From Oscillospiraceae bacterium (GTDB lineage: Bacteria > Bacillota > Clostridia > Oscillospirales > Ruminococcaceae), in assembly GCA_017847875.1 (NCBI GenBank), contig JAGASN010000038.1:1-64000 (forward strand): DNA of 64,000 bases. The letters are read 5' to 3'. Below are positions 35,684-44,539 of the stretch, piece by piece. Position numbers and translations under genes: made by a program. The first letter of the stretch is position 1, and each line of letters opens with the position of its first letter. Under the pieces are notes generated by a model. That model did no database searches and was not told where the DNA came from. It saw nothing but the letters and a program-made list of their open reading frames with translations.

Positions 35684-37189
35684 TTATACGCCATAAAGTT
35701 CGCTGAATTTCTTTTCAAGATATTCAACGTAATATTTCGGATCAAAAGGCGCGCCGCAGACCATTTCGAAAAGTTCGTTCGGATCATACATGCTTGCGTG
35801 CTGATGAATTTTCTCTTTAAGCCAATCTGCAATCGGTTTAAGACTTCCGGAAGCTATCGCCGCTTCAACGTCGATATCCTCACGCATTTTTGCAATCATC
35901 TGTGCGCCGTAAGCGCTTCCGAGTGCATAGGACGGGAAATATCCTACGTTTCCGCCGGACCAGTGGCTGTCCTGGAGGCAGCCTTCGGTATCGGAAGGAA
36001 CTTCGACACCGAGGTATTCTTTATAAAGTCTGTTCCATTCTGCGGGAATTTCATCAACGGTAAGTTCGCCGGCGAACATCTTTTTCTCGATTTCATAGCG
36101 GACCATTACGTGGAGGCAATAGGTAAGCTCGTCCGCTTCGGTTCTGATGAGAGAAGGTTCAGCTTTGTTGATAATCGAATATGCAAGCTCCGGAGTGATA
36201 TCGCCGTACTGTTCCGGGAAAAGTTCTTTGACTTTCGGAAGAATTGCGGTAATGAAAGCTTTGCTTCTTCCGATAAGGTTTTCGAAGAATCTGGACTGGC
36301 TTTCATGGATTCCCATGGAAACTCCGCCGGCAACAACGGTATATTTATGTTCATCTGCGCCGCCGAGTTCATAAAGAGCGTGGCCGCCTTCGTGGATTAC
36401 GGAATACATGGAGGATTCGAAATTATCCTCATAATAATGGGTTGTGATGCGAACGTCATCTTTTGTGAATTCAAGAGTGAAGGGATGCTCGGTTTCGCCG
36501 CAAACGCAATGGTTCGGGTCGATGCTCATGAAATCCATGAGATATTTTGTGAGTTCCTTCTGTTTTTCAACGGAAAAACCGGTGAGCTTCGGAAGTTTTT
36601 CGTTTTTTCCGGTGGCAACGATTTTTTTGATGAGCGGAACGATGTGCTCACGAAGAGTTGCAAAGAATTCATCGCATTTTTCCATTGTGAGTCCTCGCTC
36701 ATACATATTGAGCTGGGTGTTATAAGGCTCTTCGTCCGGTTTATAATATTTTGCAAAACGAATGTTATAATCAAAAACCTCTTTGAGATAGGGTTTGAAG
36801 GATTCAAAATCGTTTTCGCCTTTTGCTTTGTGCCAGACATATTCAGCTTTGCTGAGAACTTTCTGGTAACCTATATATTCATCAAGCGGAATGGTCTTCA
36901 TAAATTCGTTATCGCGAAGGAGGAGTTCAACTTCTCTTGCCTGATGAGGAGTGAGTTCATCTTTATGCTCTTTAAGGTATTCAAGAAGTTCAATGGTTTC
37001 CGCTTTTGTTGAAAGTTCATACATATATCCCGTGAGAATTCCAAGAGCTTCGCTTCTTCCCTCTTCGGTATCTTTCGGTGCAACGGTTGCACTGTCGAGA
37101 TAGATAGAAGAAGTTGCGTATCTGAAGGCGTAAAGCTGTTTCTGGAGTTCCGCAAGTTTTTCAAGTTTTGCAGTAAGTTCTTCTGTCAT
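35684..37189 (-). CDS. Carboxypeptidase M32 (Taq-type metallocarboxypeptidase)
   Basis: The 501-residue, mostly helical protein carries the M32 signature HEGGHALYELG (zinc His266 and His270, Glu267) and the later HESQSRFFEN with the third ligand, plus RTEADELTYCLHV. It removes C-terminal residues from peptides with broad specificity. AAAGGAG precedes the ATG. Together with pepT across the hairpin it gives peptide turnover from both ends. Confidence 0.95.
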   Translation of the reverse strand: MTEELTAKLEKLAELQKQLYAFRYATSSIYLDSATVAPKDTEEGRSEALGILTGYMYELSTKAETIELLEYLKEHKDELTPHQAREVELLLRDNEFMKTIPLDEYIGYQKVLSKAEYVWHKAKGENDFESFKPYLKEVFDYNIRFAKYYKPDEEPYNTQLNMYERGLTMEKCDEFFATLREHIVPLIKKIVATGKNEKLPKLTGFSVEKQKELTKYLMDFMSIDPNHCVCGETEHPFTLEFTKDDVRITTHYYEDNFESSMYSVIHEGGHALYELGGADEHKYTVVAGGVSMGIHESQSRFFENLIGRSKAFITAILPKVKELFPEQYGDITPELAYSIINKAEPSLIRTEADELTYCLHVMVRYEIEKKMFAGELTVDEIPAEWNRLYKEYLGVEVPSDTEGCLQDSHWSGGNVGYFPSYALGSAYGAQMIAKMREDIDVEAAIASGSLKPIADWLKEKIHQHASMYDPNELFEMVCGAPFDPKYYVEYLEKKFSELYGV

Positions 37190-37267
37190 TTTAACTTTCT
37201 CCTTTTATTTGAGATGATTCGAGTATATCACAATATCTCATATTTTTCCAGCATTAAAAATCCGGTT

Positions 37268-37762
37268 TTATTCCGGCTTTTTCCTTCCGGATTCAATAAG
37301 CTCCTTTTCAAATTCTTCCGGGTGTTTTATGTAATAATCCTGATGTTCATCTTCTGCTGTATAAAATGCAGAAAACGGTTCAAGGCTTATCCAGACCTTT
37401 TTTCCGGACTTTTCTTCAAGTTCAGCGATCATTTTTTTCGCAGTTTCTTTTTCGGAAAAATCATTATAATAAACAGCAAGGGTATATGAATATCCCCTGT
37501 CGATAAACTGGCCTTCGCCGTCAAAAGGATCTACTCCGTCAAGAAAAATTTCAAAAAGTTCATTAAAAGAAACTTTTTCCGGATCATATTCGATTTTTAT
37601 CGTTTCTCTGTGGCCTGTTTTCTGGCTTTTTACTTCTTTATAGGTTGGATTTGCTTCCTTTCCGCCGCAATAGCCGCTTGTAACATCAAAAACACCGGCC
37701 AGTTCTTTAAATGCAGGAGTTATGCACCAGAAACATCCACCGGCAAAATATGCTGTTTTCAT
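37268..37762 (-). CDS. msrA: Peptide methionine sulfoxide reductase MsrA
   Basis: The 164-residue protein has the GGCFWC motif with catalytic Cys10, the Gly-rich SGYCGG, and FFEIFLDGVDPF-like motif (ELFEIFLDGVDPFD). It reduces methionine-S-sulfoxide in proteins. The ATG at 37762 directly precedes the conserved AYFAGGCFWC; the longer open frame upstream is not conserved and overlaps the hydrolase gene. Thirteen bases after the hydrolase stop. Confidence 0.95.
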   Translation of the reverse strand: MKTAYFAGGCFWCITPAFKELAGVFDVTSGYCGGKEANPTYKEVKSQKTGHRETIKIEYDPEKVSFNELFEIFLDGVDPFDGEGQFIDRGYSYTLAVYYNDFSEKETAKKMIAELEEKSGKKVWISLEPFSAFYTAEDEHQDYYIKHPEEFEKELIESGRKKPE

Positions 37763-37775
37763 AAAATCACCGCCT

Positions 37776-38516
37776 TTATTTTTCGCAGATGAACTTTTTG
37801 AATTCACCGAGCAAATAATCAAAATCCTTTTTTTCGTAATAATAGTGTCCCGATTTTTCAAGAACATTTATCGAAGCAAAAGTTTTTTCCTCAAGATATT
37901 TTATAGATTTTTTTGCAACAAGCTCGTCCCCGAAAGACTGAAAAATCACACAATCCGTTTTCAGGCTTCCGATTATTTTTCTTGTTTCACCGATTTTTCC
38001 GAAAAGTTCAAGAAATCTCGGAATCCAGCCAAGATATTTCAGCGGATTTTTTGAAAGCTCTATTCCGCAGCAATTTTTCATTGCAACAAGTTTTTCATCG
38101 CTTTCCGGAACTTTTCCGAGATAGATTCTGAAGGCTGAAAAGAGCGCAACCGGCTTTACAAAAAGTTTTATCGGAACAGCAAGCAAAAAAAGTTTTTCTA
38201 TTCTTCTTTCTTTAACCGCCTGCTCAATCGCAAGAAGTGTTCCGAGGGAATGCGCAACTATAAAAATCTTTTTATGATTTTTCAAAAGTTCCGAAACGGC
38301 AAAATCAACCCGTTTTTCCCATTTTTTCATTGAAGTTCTTGAAAAATCCTCGGTTTTTCCGCCGTGACCATCCAAAAGAAGATTATAGACCGAAAATTCT
38401 TTTGGAACAAGCGGAAGAAAATCTTTAAAATGATTCGGCGTTCCGGCAATTCCGTGGATAAACAAAACGGCGGTTTCTGCTTCCGAAACAATGCGTTTAT
38501 ACTCTTTATGTTCCAC
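37776..38516 (-). CDS. Alpha/beta hydrolase
   Basis: The 246-residue protein has the oxyanion motif FIHGIAGTPNHF near residue 27, nucleophile elbow VAHSLGT (Ser near 93), a late Asp (GDELVAKKS) and catalytic His in SGHYYYE. Probably a carboxylesterase or lipase-like enzyme; the substrate is unknown. The start is GTG (38516), eight bases after AAAGGAGG. A TATAAT lies upstream. Co-transcribed with msrA. Confidence 0.88.
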   Translation of the reverse strand: MEHKEYKRIVSEAETAVLFIHGIAGTPNHFKDFLPLVPKEFSVYNLLLDGHGGKTEDFSRTSMKKWEKRVDFAVSELLKNHKKIFIVAHSLGTLLAIEQAVKERRIEKLFLLAVPIKLFVKPVALFSAFRIYLGKVPESDEKLVAMKNCCGIELSKNPLKYLGWIPRFLELFGKIGETRKIIGSLKTDCVIFQSFGDELVAKKSIKYLEEKTFASINVLEKSGHYYYEKKDFDYLLGEFKKFICEK

Positions 38517-38572
38517 AAAAACCACCTCCTTTGATTTAATTATACCATTTTTAAATTTAAATGTATATGACA

Positions 38573-38602
38573 AAAAAGCTCATTCCGAAGAATGAGCTTT
38601 TT
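38573..38602 (-). terminator. Terminator of the tRNA-Thr/tRNA-Tyr unit
   Basis: A 13-bp perfect stem (38573-38585 and 38590-38602, AAAAAGCTCATTC) with a CGAA/TTCG tetraloop and T-run on the minus strand. Confidence 0.92.
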
Positions 38603-38604
38603 GT

Positions 38605-38689
38605 TGGTGGGAGCGGGTGGGTTCGAACCACCGTAGCAACTTGCAACAGATTTACAGTCTGCCCCCTTTGGCCGCTTGGGTACACTCCC
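38605..38689 (-). tRNA. tRNA-Tyr (anticodon GTA)
   Basis: Read on the minus strand the acceptor arms GGGAGTG and CGCTCCC pair (one G-T), the anticodon arm ACT-GTA-AAT gives GTA (Tyr), there is a long variable arm as expected for a class II tRNA, the T-arm has GGTTCGAACCC, and CCA is encoded (38605-38607). Confidence 0.95.
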
Positions 38690-38715
38690 ATATAAATTAT
38701 TCAGTTTGTCGATAG

Positions 38716-38791
38716 TGGAGCTGGTGGACGGACTCGAACCCCCGACCTGCTGATTACAAATCAGCTGCTCTACCAACTGAGCTACACCAGC
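38716..38791 (-). tRNA. tRNA-Thr (anticodon TGT)
   Basis: Minus-strand cloverleaf with acceptor GCTGGTG/CACCAGC, D-arm AGCTCAGTTGG, anticodon loop TT-TGT-AA (Thr, ACA codons), T-arm GGGGTTCGAGTCC, encoded CCA (38716-38718). Transcribed before tRNA-Tyr, 26 bases away. Confidence 0.95.
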
Positions 38792-38961
38792 ATCTCAGCG
38801 ACGAATGTTATCTTATCATATCTGAAAGAATTTGTCAACACCAAATTGCAAAAAAATTTTATTTTTTATCTTAAAAAATATTTAAACAAATCTTAAAACT
38901 TCTCCTCCTTTTTTCTTAAAACTTTTTTTGCTAACATTTTATGGAAACGGAGGGCTCGATA

Positions 38962-39804
38962 ATGAAAAAATTTTTAATCATATCACTTGCTTTTGCGGTA
39001 ATCTTTGTTTCAGGTTTTTTTATTGCAGAAAAATTCTTCCCGGCGGAAACATATATTGCAAAATCTTTTGTTACCGATTTTTCAGAAAATTCCTTCCCAT
39101 CTCCGGAAAAAGAAAATTTCGAAGAAGGCTTTGATCTGGCGGAACTTTTGGAAAATGGCGCCGTTCTTAACGATTCGCTTTTGCTTATAAATGAAGAACA
39201 TCCCTTTCCGGAAGATTATTCACCGGAACTTATCGACCTTGGCGGGGTTTTTGTAAATTCCTGCGCAGTAAATGCATATAAAAACCTTTCCGAAGATATA
39301 AAAGAAAAATTTGACAACTCACTTTATATCATGAGCGCCTTCCGGACCCGGGAAGAACAGCGCGCAATTATTGAATCCGGAAACGAATTTGCCGCATCTG
39401 TTGATTCCAGCGAACATCTTTCCGGTCTTGCGCTTGATGTTTATGTAAAATACCATGCGGGAATGGGCTTTCTCGATAGCGAAGAAGGACAATTTGTCAA
39501 TTCTTTCTGCCAGGATTACGGATTTATAATCCGATATCCTTATTACGGCGAAAAAATTACCGGAATTCCTTTTGAACCCTGGCACCTTCGCTATGTTGGT
39601 CTTCCCCATTCAGAAATCATTGCAGAAAACAACCTTACTCTTGAAGAATATATCGAATCATTTATGCCCGGAAAAATCTATTATTATAATGAATATTTTA
39701 TTTCAAGACAAAAACCTGAAGAAATTTTTATTCCGGAAGGTTTTTCGGATATTATAATTTCTTCCGACAACACGGGTTATTATTATATAACCGGGAAACA
39801 ATGA
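38962..39804 (+). CDS. VanY-type D-alanyl-D-alanine carboxypeptidase (M15B)
   Basis: The 280-residue protein has an N-terminal membrane anchor or signal (7-24) and a peptidase M15 domain: SAFRTREEQ, then SSEHLSGLALDV (zinc His152, Asp159) and EPWHLRYVG (zinc His208). It trims peptidoglycan stem peptides on the outer face. ATG at 38962 has GGAGGG seven bases upstream. There is no van regulatory gene, so a role in ordinary wall remodelling is more likely than vancomycin resistance. Confidence 0.9.
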   Translation: MKKFLIISLAFAVIFVSGFFIAEKFFPAETYIAKSFVTDFSENSFPSPEKENFEEGFDLAELLENGAVLNDSLLLINEEHPFPEDYSPELIDLGGVFVNSCAVNAYKNLSEDIKEKFDNSLYIMSAFRTREEQRAIIESGNEFAASVDSSEHLSGLALDVYVKYHAGMGFLDSEEGQFVNSFCQDYGFIIRYPYYGEKITGIPFEPWHLRYVGLPHSEIIAENNLTLEEYIESFMPGKIYYYNEYFISRQKPEEIFIPEGFSDIIISSDNTGYYYITGKQ

Positions 39805-39912
39805 TCTGTTGTTTATAATGATTAACCGCCGTATATTTTCCGGCGGTATTTTTTGTTGCCCGAAAGCTGTTTTTATGGTAAAATTTTATCATATTCAGTT
39901 CGGAGGGATTTT

Positions 39913-41166
39913 ATGAAAAAATTTGTTTCTCTTCTTTTGGTTTTCATAATGATTTTTTCTTTCTGTGCCTGTTCGCCAAAAGAAAAATCCATAAAAATCG
40001 TAACCGTTACCGACACCCATTTTACCGGAAAAGAAGCTTTTTCCTATGAGGGAACTTTTGCTTTGGCAAACGACAGCAACGGAACCGGAAAACAGGTAAA
40101 ATATGTTGAGGAAATTTTTGATGCTTTCGTTTCGGAAATGCTTTCCGAAAAGCCGGAATATATCATAATCACCGGCGATATTGTTTTTAACGGTGCAAAA
40201 GCCTCGCACCTTGCTTTTGCCGAAAAACTTAAGGTTCTTTCCGAAGAAGGGATTAAAATCCTTGTTCTTCCCGGGAACCACGATATAACCGGTTCCTCTT
40301 ATATTTTCCCGAACGGTGAAGCAGAAACTGCGGATTCCGTAACCCCCGACGAATTCAGAGAAATCTATTCCGAATTTGGTTATTCCGGCGGAATTTCCTA
40401 TGATGAAAATTCCCTTTCCTATGTTTATGATACCGAAAAAGGCGTTCGCATCTTTATGCTTGATACAAATGTTTTTTATGGCGCAACCCTTGGAAATCTC
40501 AGCGAAGCAACCCTTATCTGGCTTGAAGAACAGCTTTCTTCCTGCAAAGAAGCGGAAGACGTTCCCATTGTTGCGGGACACCACAGCCTTCTTTCCCATA
40601 ATCCCCGTTTTGATCTCAACTATAAGCTCGGAAACGGAGATAAAGTTTCCGAAATCATAACCGAATACGGCGGCAATCTTTATCTTTGCGGACATCTTCA
40701 TACTCAGCATTTTGTTCAGACCGAAGAAATCACCGATATAGTCGGCGGCGGATTCTGCGTTTATCCCCACAGATACGGCGTAATCGATTTTTCAAAGGAA
40801 AGCTGGACCTATGAATCCAAAGCAACCGATGTTTCCGCCTATGCCGAAAACATTGGCAGCACCGACGAAAACCTTCTCCAATATTCCGATTTCGGATACA
40901 ATTTCTTCTATGACAACGCTTATGCCCAGGCGAGGGAAACAATTTATTCTGTTATTAGCGACCCGGAACTTGCAGAAAAATACAGCGTTTTCAGCGCAAA
41001 GCTTAACGTTGCATATTTCGACGGAGTTTTTTCCGACCTTGATCTTTCCTTTGCGGAAGATTTTATCGCCGCAACGGAAGGCACCGGCTGGAGCTCCTAT
41101 ATGAAAACCATTCTTCTTGATACAAAAGATAACATTTATTGCCAATGGCCGGCAGAAACCGAATAA
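39913..41166 (+). CDS. Calcineurin-like metallophosphoesterase lipoprotein
   Basis: The 417-residue protein has a lipoprotein-like signal ending in FCAC (Cys20) and metallophosphoesterase motifs in order: TDTHF, GDIVFNG, PGNHDI, GHHSLL and GHLHTQH. It should be an exported, metal-dependent phosphatase or phosphodiesterase, substrate unknown. ATG at 39913 follows GGAGGG by five bases. It precedes a type I phosphodiesterase gene by 18 bases, suggesting a joint role in extracellular phosphate-ester use. Confidence 0.9.
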   Translation: MKKFVSLLLVFIMIFSFCACSPKEKSIKIVTVTDTHFTGKEAFSYEGTFALANDSNGTGKQVKYVEEIFDAFVSEMLSEKPEYIIITGDIVFNGAKASHLAFAEKLKVLSEEGIKILVLPGNHDITGSSYIFPNGEAETADSVTPDEFREIYSEFGYSGGISYDENSLSYVYDTEKGVRIFMLDTNVFYGATLGNLSEATLIWLEEQLSSCKEAEDVPIVAGHHSLLSHNPRFDLNYKLGNGDKVSEIITEYGGNLYLCGHLHTQHFVQTEEITDIVGGGFCVYPHRYGVIDFSKESWTYESKATDVSAYAENIGSTDENLLQYSDFGYNFFYDNAYAQARETIYSVISDPELAEKYSVFSAKLNVAYFDGVFSDLDLSFAEDFIAATEGTGWSSYMKTILLDTKDNIYCQWPAETE

Positions 41167-41184
41167 AAAAAGAGGTGTTACCTT

Positions 41185-41958
41185 ATGCAGAATAAAGTTC
41201 TTTTGATTCTTTGCGACGGAATGAGACCCGATGCGGTTATAAAATGCAATCACCCTTTTGCTGAAAAACTCATGAGCACCGCGCGTTATAATCCGCATGC
41301 TCAAACGGTTTTTCCTTCCTGGACCCTTCCCTGCCATATGTCTCTTTTCCACAGCGTTTTGCCTTCCGAGCACGGAGTTTTGGGCAACACTTTTGTTCCG
41401 GGTGAAAGAAAAGGACTTTTTGAACAGCTTCGTGACAACGGAAAATCCACATCGTTTTTCTATAGCTGGGGCGAACTTAAAGATCTTTATGCGCCCTATT
41501 CCGTTTGCTACAGCCATTTTGTTTCGGAAGAACATTTCCCCCACGGAAAAGTTACGGAGATGCTTGAGGAAAACTGCGAAAAATTCATCAATGAATATAA
41601 ACCGGATTTTGTTTTTCTCTATCTTGAAACCACCGACAGCATCGGACACGAAATCGGCTGGGGTACCGAGGAATATTATAAAGCGGCTAACCACTCTTTT
41701 GGAATAATAGAAAAGATAATGTCCAGCCTTCCGGAAGATTATTCCGTAATTGTTCTTGCGGACCACGGCGGCCACGACCAAACTCACGGAACGACCGATC
41801 CGATTGATATGACGATTCCTCTTTTTATTAAAACGGATTTTGAAATCGATGAAGAAAATTTTGAAAATGCAAATATTATAGATATAGCGCCGACAATTTG
41901 CAAAATAATCGGAATAGAACCTTCAAAAAAATGGAAAGGCAAATGCCTTTTGAAATAA
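41185..41958 (+). CDS. Alkaline-phosphatase-superfamily type I phosphodiesterase (NPP-like)
   Basis: The 257-residue protein has the NPP-type nucleophile segment FPSWTLPCHMS (Thr47 by alignment with known NPPs), LCDGMRPDA with the first metal Asp11, TDSIGHEIG, and ADHGGHDQTHG with later metal ligands. It lacks a signal peptide and is shorter than typical NPPs. It would cleave phosphodiesters or pyrophosphates, possibly after their uptake. Follows the metallophosphoesterase gene; ends at a weak hairpin. Confidence 0.87.
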   Translation: MQNKVLLILCDGMRPDAVIKCNHPFAEKLMSTARYNPHAQTVFPSWTLPCHMSLFHSVLPSEHGVLGNTFVPGERKGLFEQLRDNGKSTSFFYSWGELKDLYAPYSVCYSHFVSEEHFPHGKVTEMLEENCEKFINEYKPDFVFLYLETTDSIGHEIGWGTEEYYKAANHSFGIIEKIMSSLPEDYSVIVLADHGGHDQTHGTTDPIDMTIPLFIKTDFEIDEENFENANIIDIAPTICKIIGIEPSKKWKGKCLLK

Positions 41959-41959
41959 A

Positions 41960-41990
41960 GAAAGCACCCGCAAGGGTTCTTTTTTCGTCG
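41960..41990 (+). terminator. Probable terminator after the phosphodiesterase gene
   Basis: AAAGCACCC faces GGGTTCTTT with a GCAA loop and one mismatch, followed by six T. Confidence 0.6.
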
Positions 41991-42062
41991 GATATCTTTT
42001 CAAAAATTCTGATATGTGCTATTATATTAAATTAAGGAAAGAGGGCGATCTTTATTTACTAT

Positions 42063-42875
42063 GTGAAAAAGTTTGACGGGCACGTCCACAGCGACTGTTC
42101 ACCGCGAGGCGTTCATTCCATGATGAGCCTTTGTGAACAGGCGGTAAACCGCGGACTTTTCGGTTTTGCCGTAACGGATTGCTGTGATTGTGACCGCTTT
42201 GATGAAATGCAGTTTTCCGAAAGGGTTCGCGAATCCGTTTACTGCGTATATAAAGCCCGCTCCGTTTTCGAAGATTCTCTTGTAATTTCCAATGGAGTTG
42301 AAATCGGACAGCCCCTTGATAATATTGAAAAAGCGGACAAAATCATCGGAAGCGTTCCTTTCGATATTGTTCTCGCTTCCGTAAAAAAATATCCGGACGG
42401 AAGAAAACTCAGCGAAATAAATTATTCCGAACTTTCAGAAAATGAAATTGTAAGACACATGGAATCTTATTACAATCTCCTTCTTGAAACTTCTAAATGG
42501 AATAATTTTGACGTATTGAGCCAGCTTACCCTTCCGATGAGATATGTCAACAGCGAATCCGCGCCCTATTTTTCCATTCGCCATTGTGACGATATAATTG
42601 AAACAATTCTTAAAAAACTCGTTGAAGACGGAAAAGCCCTTGAGGTAAACACTTCCGCTCTTCGCGGAAAACTTAATATGATCCTTCCCCCGGTAAGATA
42701 CCTCAGAATGTTCCGAGAACTCGGCGGCGAATTTGTTACCATAGGTTCCGGTTCCCACAGCTGCGGTTCTCTCGGCGCAGACATTGGCGAAGGAATAAGC
42801 CTTGTTCATGAGGCAGGTTTTTCTTCCTATTGCTATTTTGAAAAACGTAAACCCGTTCTTATAAAAATTGATTAA
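42063..42875 (+). CDS. PHP-domain phosphoesterase
   Basis: The protein (about 270 residues) has the PHP domain metal motifs: GHVHSDCS near residue 6, a VTDCCD segment near 38, NGVEIGQ near 80, EVNTSA near 198 and SGSHSC near 228. It is related to histidinol-phosphatase (HisK) but no his gene is near. The start is uncertain: GTG at 42063 lies about 15 bases after GAGGG, whereas an in-frame ATT (42054) has optimal spacing. Precedes an Lrp regulator by 13 bases. Confidence 0.85.
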   Translation: MKKFDGHVHSDCSPRGVHSMMSLCEQAVNRGLFGFAVTDCCDCDRFDEMQFSERVRESVYCVYKARSVFEDSLVISNGVEIGQPLDNIEKADKIIGSVPFDIVLASVKKYPDGRKLSEINYSELSENEIVRHMESYYNLLLETSKWNNFDVLSQLTLPMRYVNSESAPYFSIRHCDDIIETILKKLVEDGKALEVNTSALRGKLNMILPPVRYLRMFRELGGEFVTIGSGSHSCGSLGADIGEGISLVHEAGFSSYCYFEKRKPVLIKID

Positions 42876-42888
42876 AGGAGATTTCAAT

Positions 42889-43374
42889 ATGGATCAGCTT
42901 CTTAAACTTCTTGAACAGAACGCAAAACTCACCACCGAACAGCTTTCCGCCCTTCTTGGAAAAACCGAAGAAGAAATTTCCGCCGCGGTAAAAGAATATG
43001 AAAAAGAACACGTTATTATCGGATATAACGCTCTCGTTAACTGGGAAAAAATCGATCCGAACGATTGCACCGCCGTCATTGAACTTAAAGTTCAGCCCAA
43101 ACGCGATTACGGTTATGACGAAATTGCCGCCGAAATAATGCGCTTTGATGAAGTTCAGACCGTATGGCTCATGAGCAGCTCCAGCTATGACCTTTCCGTA
43201 ATAATCCGCGGACACAGCTTCAAGGATATTTCCATGTTTGTTGCAAAACGCCTTGCTACCCTTGATTCCGTAACTTCCACCGCAACAAACTTTGTTCTTA
43301 AGCGTTATAAAGAACATTTCTTCAATTTTACCGACGAGGTAAAAGACGAAAGGAGGCACCTGAATATTGATTGA
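42889..43374 (+). CDS. Lrp/AsnC-family transcriptional regulator
   Basis: The 161-residue protein has an N-terminal winged HTH (MDQLLKLLEQNAKLTTEQLSALL region) and a C-terminal RAM ligand-binding domain (ELKVQPKRDYGYDEIA...). It probably controls the aminotransferase gene that follows and overlaps it by eight bases; the same pair (AlaR-AlaT) occurs in Bacillus. AAAGGAG precedes the ATG. Confidence 0.9.
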   Translation: MDQLLKLLEQNAKLTTEQLSALLGKTEEEISAAVKEYEKEHVIIGYNALVNWEKIDPNDCTAVIELKVQPKRDYGYDEIAAEIMRFDEVQTVWLMSSSSYDLSVIIRGHSFKDISMFVAKRLATLDSVTSTATNFVLKRYKEHFFNFTDEVKDERRHLNID

Positions 43375-44539
43375 TTACAACAAAGTGCTTTCCGAAAAAG
43401 TTGCTGAACTAAAACCTTCCGGAATCAGAAAATTCTTCGATCTTGCCGCTGAAGTCAAGGACGTTATCGCCTTAACCATCGGAGAACCGGATTTCAAAAC
43501 TCCTTGGCATATCCGCGAAGCAGGAATAAAATCCCTTGAAAAAGGCAGAACCTGGTATACCGCAAACGCCGGTCTTATTGAGCTTCGCCAGGAAGCTTCA
43601 AAATATCTTAAACGCAGATTCAGCCTTGATTATGATGCAAAGGATATTTTTATAACCGTCGGCGGCTCCGAAGCTATTGACCTAACCATTCGCGCCATTA
43701 TCGAAAACGGCGATGATATGCTTCTTCCGATTCCTTCCTTTGTTTGCTATGACCCTATTTGCCGCCTTGCTGGAGGAAATGTTATTCCGATCGAAACAAA
43801 ACGTGAAAACGATTTCCGTCTTACTGCGGAAGAACTCAGAGCGGCAATTACTCCGAAAACAAAACTCCTCGTCCTTCCTTTCCCTAACAACCCGACAGGC
43901 GCAGTTATGAGAAGAGAACATCTTGAGGAAATTGCCGAAGTTCTTCGCGGAACCGACATTATGGTTCTTTCCGATGAAATTTATGCGGAACTTACCTATG
44001 GCGGTGAACGCCATGTTTCCATTGCCGAAATTGACGGCATGAAAGAGCGCACCATTATTGTAAACGGTTTTTCAAAAGCCTATGCTATGACCGGCTGGAG
44101 ACTCGGCTATGTTGCCGGACCTTCCCCGATAATTCAGCAGATGCTTAAAATTCATCAATACGCGATAATGAGCTCTCCCACCACAAGTCAGTATGCCGCC
44201 GTTGTTGCAATGCGCGATTGTGACAACGAGGTTGAGGAAATGAAAAAGCAATATGATATGAGAAGACGTTTTCTTGTAAAAGCCTTTAACGATATGGGTC
44301 TCGATTGCTTCACTCCCGAAGGAGCATTTTACGTTTTCCCCTGCATAAAATCCACCGGACTTTCCTCCGAAGAATTTTGTGAAAAGCTTCTTCACAGCAA
44401 AAAGGTTGCTGTTGTTCCCGGCGGAGCTTTTGGTTCTTCCGGGGAAGGTTTTGTCCGCGTTTCCTATTCCTATTCTCTTGATCATCTTATGGAAGCGACA
44501 AAGCGAATCAAAGAATTCCTTGAGGAACTTGAAAAATGA
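43367..44539 (+). CDS. Class I/II PLP-dependent aminotransferase (AlaT/YugH-like)
   Basis: The 390-residue protein is a fold-type I aminotransferase: TIGEPDFKTP at the N-terminus, PFPNNPTGAV near residue 165, SDEIYAEL, NGFSKAYAMTGWRLG with the PLP lysine near 230, and the C-terminal Arg in GFVRVSY. The pairing with an Lrp regulator suggests alanine or aromatic amino acids. The start is TTG (43367), ten bases after AGGAGG and inside the Lrp gene. Overlaps the next gene by four bases. Confidence 0.92.
   Translation: MIDYNKVLSEKVAELKPSGIRKFFDLAAEVKDVIALTIGEPDFKTPWHIREAGIKSLEKGRTWYTANAGLIELRQEASKYLKRRFSLDYDAKDIFITVGGSEAIDLTIRAIIENGDDMLLPIPSFVCYDPICRLAGGNVIPIETKRENDFRLTAEELRAAITPKTKLLVLPFPNNPTGAVMRREHLEEIAEVLRGTDIMVLSDEIYAELTYGGERHVSIAEIDGMKERTIIVNGFSKAYAMTGWRLGYVAGPSPIIQQMLKIHQYAIMSSPTTSQYAAVVAMRDCDNEVEEMKKQYDMRRRFLVKAFNDMGLDCFTPEGAFYVFPCIKSTGLSSEEFCEKLLHSKKVAVVPGGAFGSSGEGFVRVSYSYSLDHLMEATKRIKEFLEELEK

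Noticed and set aside
38540-38776. 78-codon ORF on the minus strand across the tRNA genes
   Set aside because: It is simply the translation of tRNA-Thr and tRNA-Tyr and their spacer.
38962-39804. VanY as a vancomycin-resistance gene
   Set aside because: No vanRS, vanHAX or serine racemase neighbours; M15B peptidases are common in wall turnover.
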